Below the pieces are notes generated by a model. That model saw only the letters and a program-made list of their open reading frames with translations, had not been told where the DNA came from and did no database searches. A stretch of 5,299 nt of DNA from Chroococcidiopsidaceae cyanobacterium CP_BM_RX_35. GTDB taxonomy: Bacteria > Cyanobacteriota > Cyanobacteriia > Cyanobacteriales > Chroococcidiopsidaceae. Numbering within the stretch: position 1 is the stretch's first letter; each line of letters starts with the position of its first letter. The position numbers and the translations under genes are program-made. Location: positions 1 to 5,299 of the forward strand of contig JAFAVL010000797.1 in NCBI GenBank assembly GCA_019242465.1, in the 5' to 3' direction. Positions 5,065 through 5,299 of the stretch are shown here, piece after piece.

Positions 5065-5299
5065 TGCCATAACTGGCAATCAACGCTACCAGCAACCACC
5101 AAACAGTATTAATTTCAGGTCTATACCAAACCGTATCCACTGTACCGTGAGCTAACGTCCCCACTAGAGCAGCGAGCGCACCAATCAGCCACAATCCATC
5201 TCGACGACCTAGTTGTCGTGATCGCACTAGTTGTCGCACTGCCTGATTCAACGTTACAATCAGCAGCCAAACAAAGCAAGCCAAGCCAATCAACCCAGT
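5012..5299 (-). CDS. ictB: IctB-like O-antigen ligase family membrane protein, C-terminal end (partial)
   Basis: The frame is open from the right edge of the window to the TAA at 5014-5012, giving the last 95 or so residues. The codon at 5293 is an internal TTG, so the gene continues beyond the window. Hydrophobic segments near the start (LACFVWLLIVTL), the middle (LWLIGALAALVGTLAHG) and the end (TVWWLLVALIASY) indicate membrane helices. The motif HGxxDTVWYRPEINTxWWLL resembles the C-terminus of cyanobacterial IctB proteins in the Wzy/WaaL O-antigen ligase family. IctB was first named for a supposed role in inorganic carbon uptake, but its true activity is unsettled. The last 16-17 residues are encoded antisense to the end of smpB and look like a non-membrane tail. 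With only the C-terminus visible, another member of the same ligase family remains possible. Confidence 0.72.
   Translation of the reverse strand, partial: TGLIGLACFVWLLIVTLNQAVRQLVRSRQLGRRDGLWLIGALAALVGTLAHGTVDTVWYRPEINTVWWLLVALIASYGTNNFSSPVGYRADLDVA
5065..5078. repeat. Small inverted repeat just after the smpB stop
   Basis: TGCCA (5065-5069) and TGGCA (5074-5078) flank TAAC immediately after the smpB TAG. On the plus strand no T-tract follows, so it is a poor smpB terminator. On the minus strand a short run of T appears about eight bases further on, but it still lies inside the membrane-protein frame. It may be a weak two-way pause or terminator signal, or chance. Confidence 0.3.

Noticed and set aside
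5065..5100. Intrinsic terminator after smpB
   Set aside because: The TGCCA/TGGCA stem is only five pairs and no T-tract follows on the plus strand, so it does not meet the usual pattern.
1..5299. CRISPR array, tRNA, rRNA, tmRNA or insertion sequence
   Set aside because: No regularly spaced repeats, cloverleaf with CCA end, rRNA-like sequence or transposase frame could be seen on either strand.

Overview
The window looks like ordinary chromosomal DNA from a cyanobacterium. The evidence is protein character: a NarL-type response regulator closely resembling cyanobacterial Rre1 / plastid Ycf29, the C-terminal end of an IctB-like O-antigen-ligase-family membrane protein, a YbaB/EbfC protein of cyanobacterial type, and a MurC with an enlarged N-terminal domain. 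No tRNA, rRNA, CRISPR array, insertion sequence or attachment site was seen, and the protein-coding genes show no obvious decay.

Layout from left to right: the first 17 codons of nadD (minus strand, leaving the window on the left); a 256-bp AT-rich divergent intergenic region; murC and murB on the plus strand, overlapping by an ATGA; a 106-bp gap with a perfect TATAAT; a YbaB/EbfC gene and a low-molecular-weight protein-tyrosine-phosphatase gene on the plus strand, joined by a perfect 18-bp palindrome that covers one stop codon and the next start codon. A NarL-family response regulator lies on the minus strand, with its stop codon touching that of the phosphatase gene. A 241-bp divergent intergenic region then leads to smpB (plus strand). 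The truncated C-terminal end of an IctB-like membrane protein (minus strand) overlaps the last 53 bases of smpB.

Functionally this is housekeeping DNA. MurC and MurB act in successive reactions of peptidoglycan precursor synthesis: MurB makes UDP-MurNAc and MurC adds L-alanine to it. NadD belongs to NAD synthesis, YbaB/EbfC is a nucleoid-associated protein, SmpB is the tmRNA partner in ribosome rescue, and the response regulator is probably a stress regulator. The low-molecular-weight phosphatase probably removes phosphate from tyrosine on an unknown target.

I found no previously undescribed multi-gene system. The most unusual signal is the exact TGTGA-N6-TCACA palindrome between the YbaB/EbfC and phosphatase genes. 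It could be a CRP-type operator or an RNA hairpin that couples translation. Other points to check are the tightly packed or overlapping convergent gene ends and the structured leader upstream of smpB and the response regulator.
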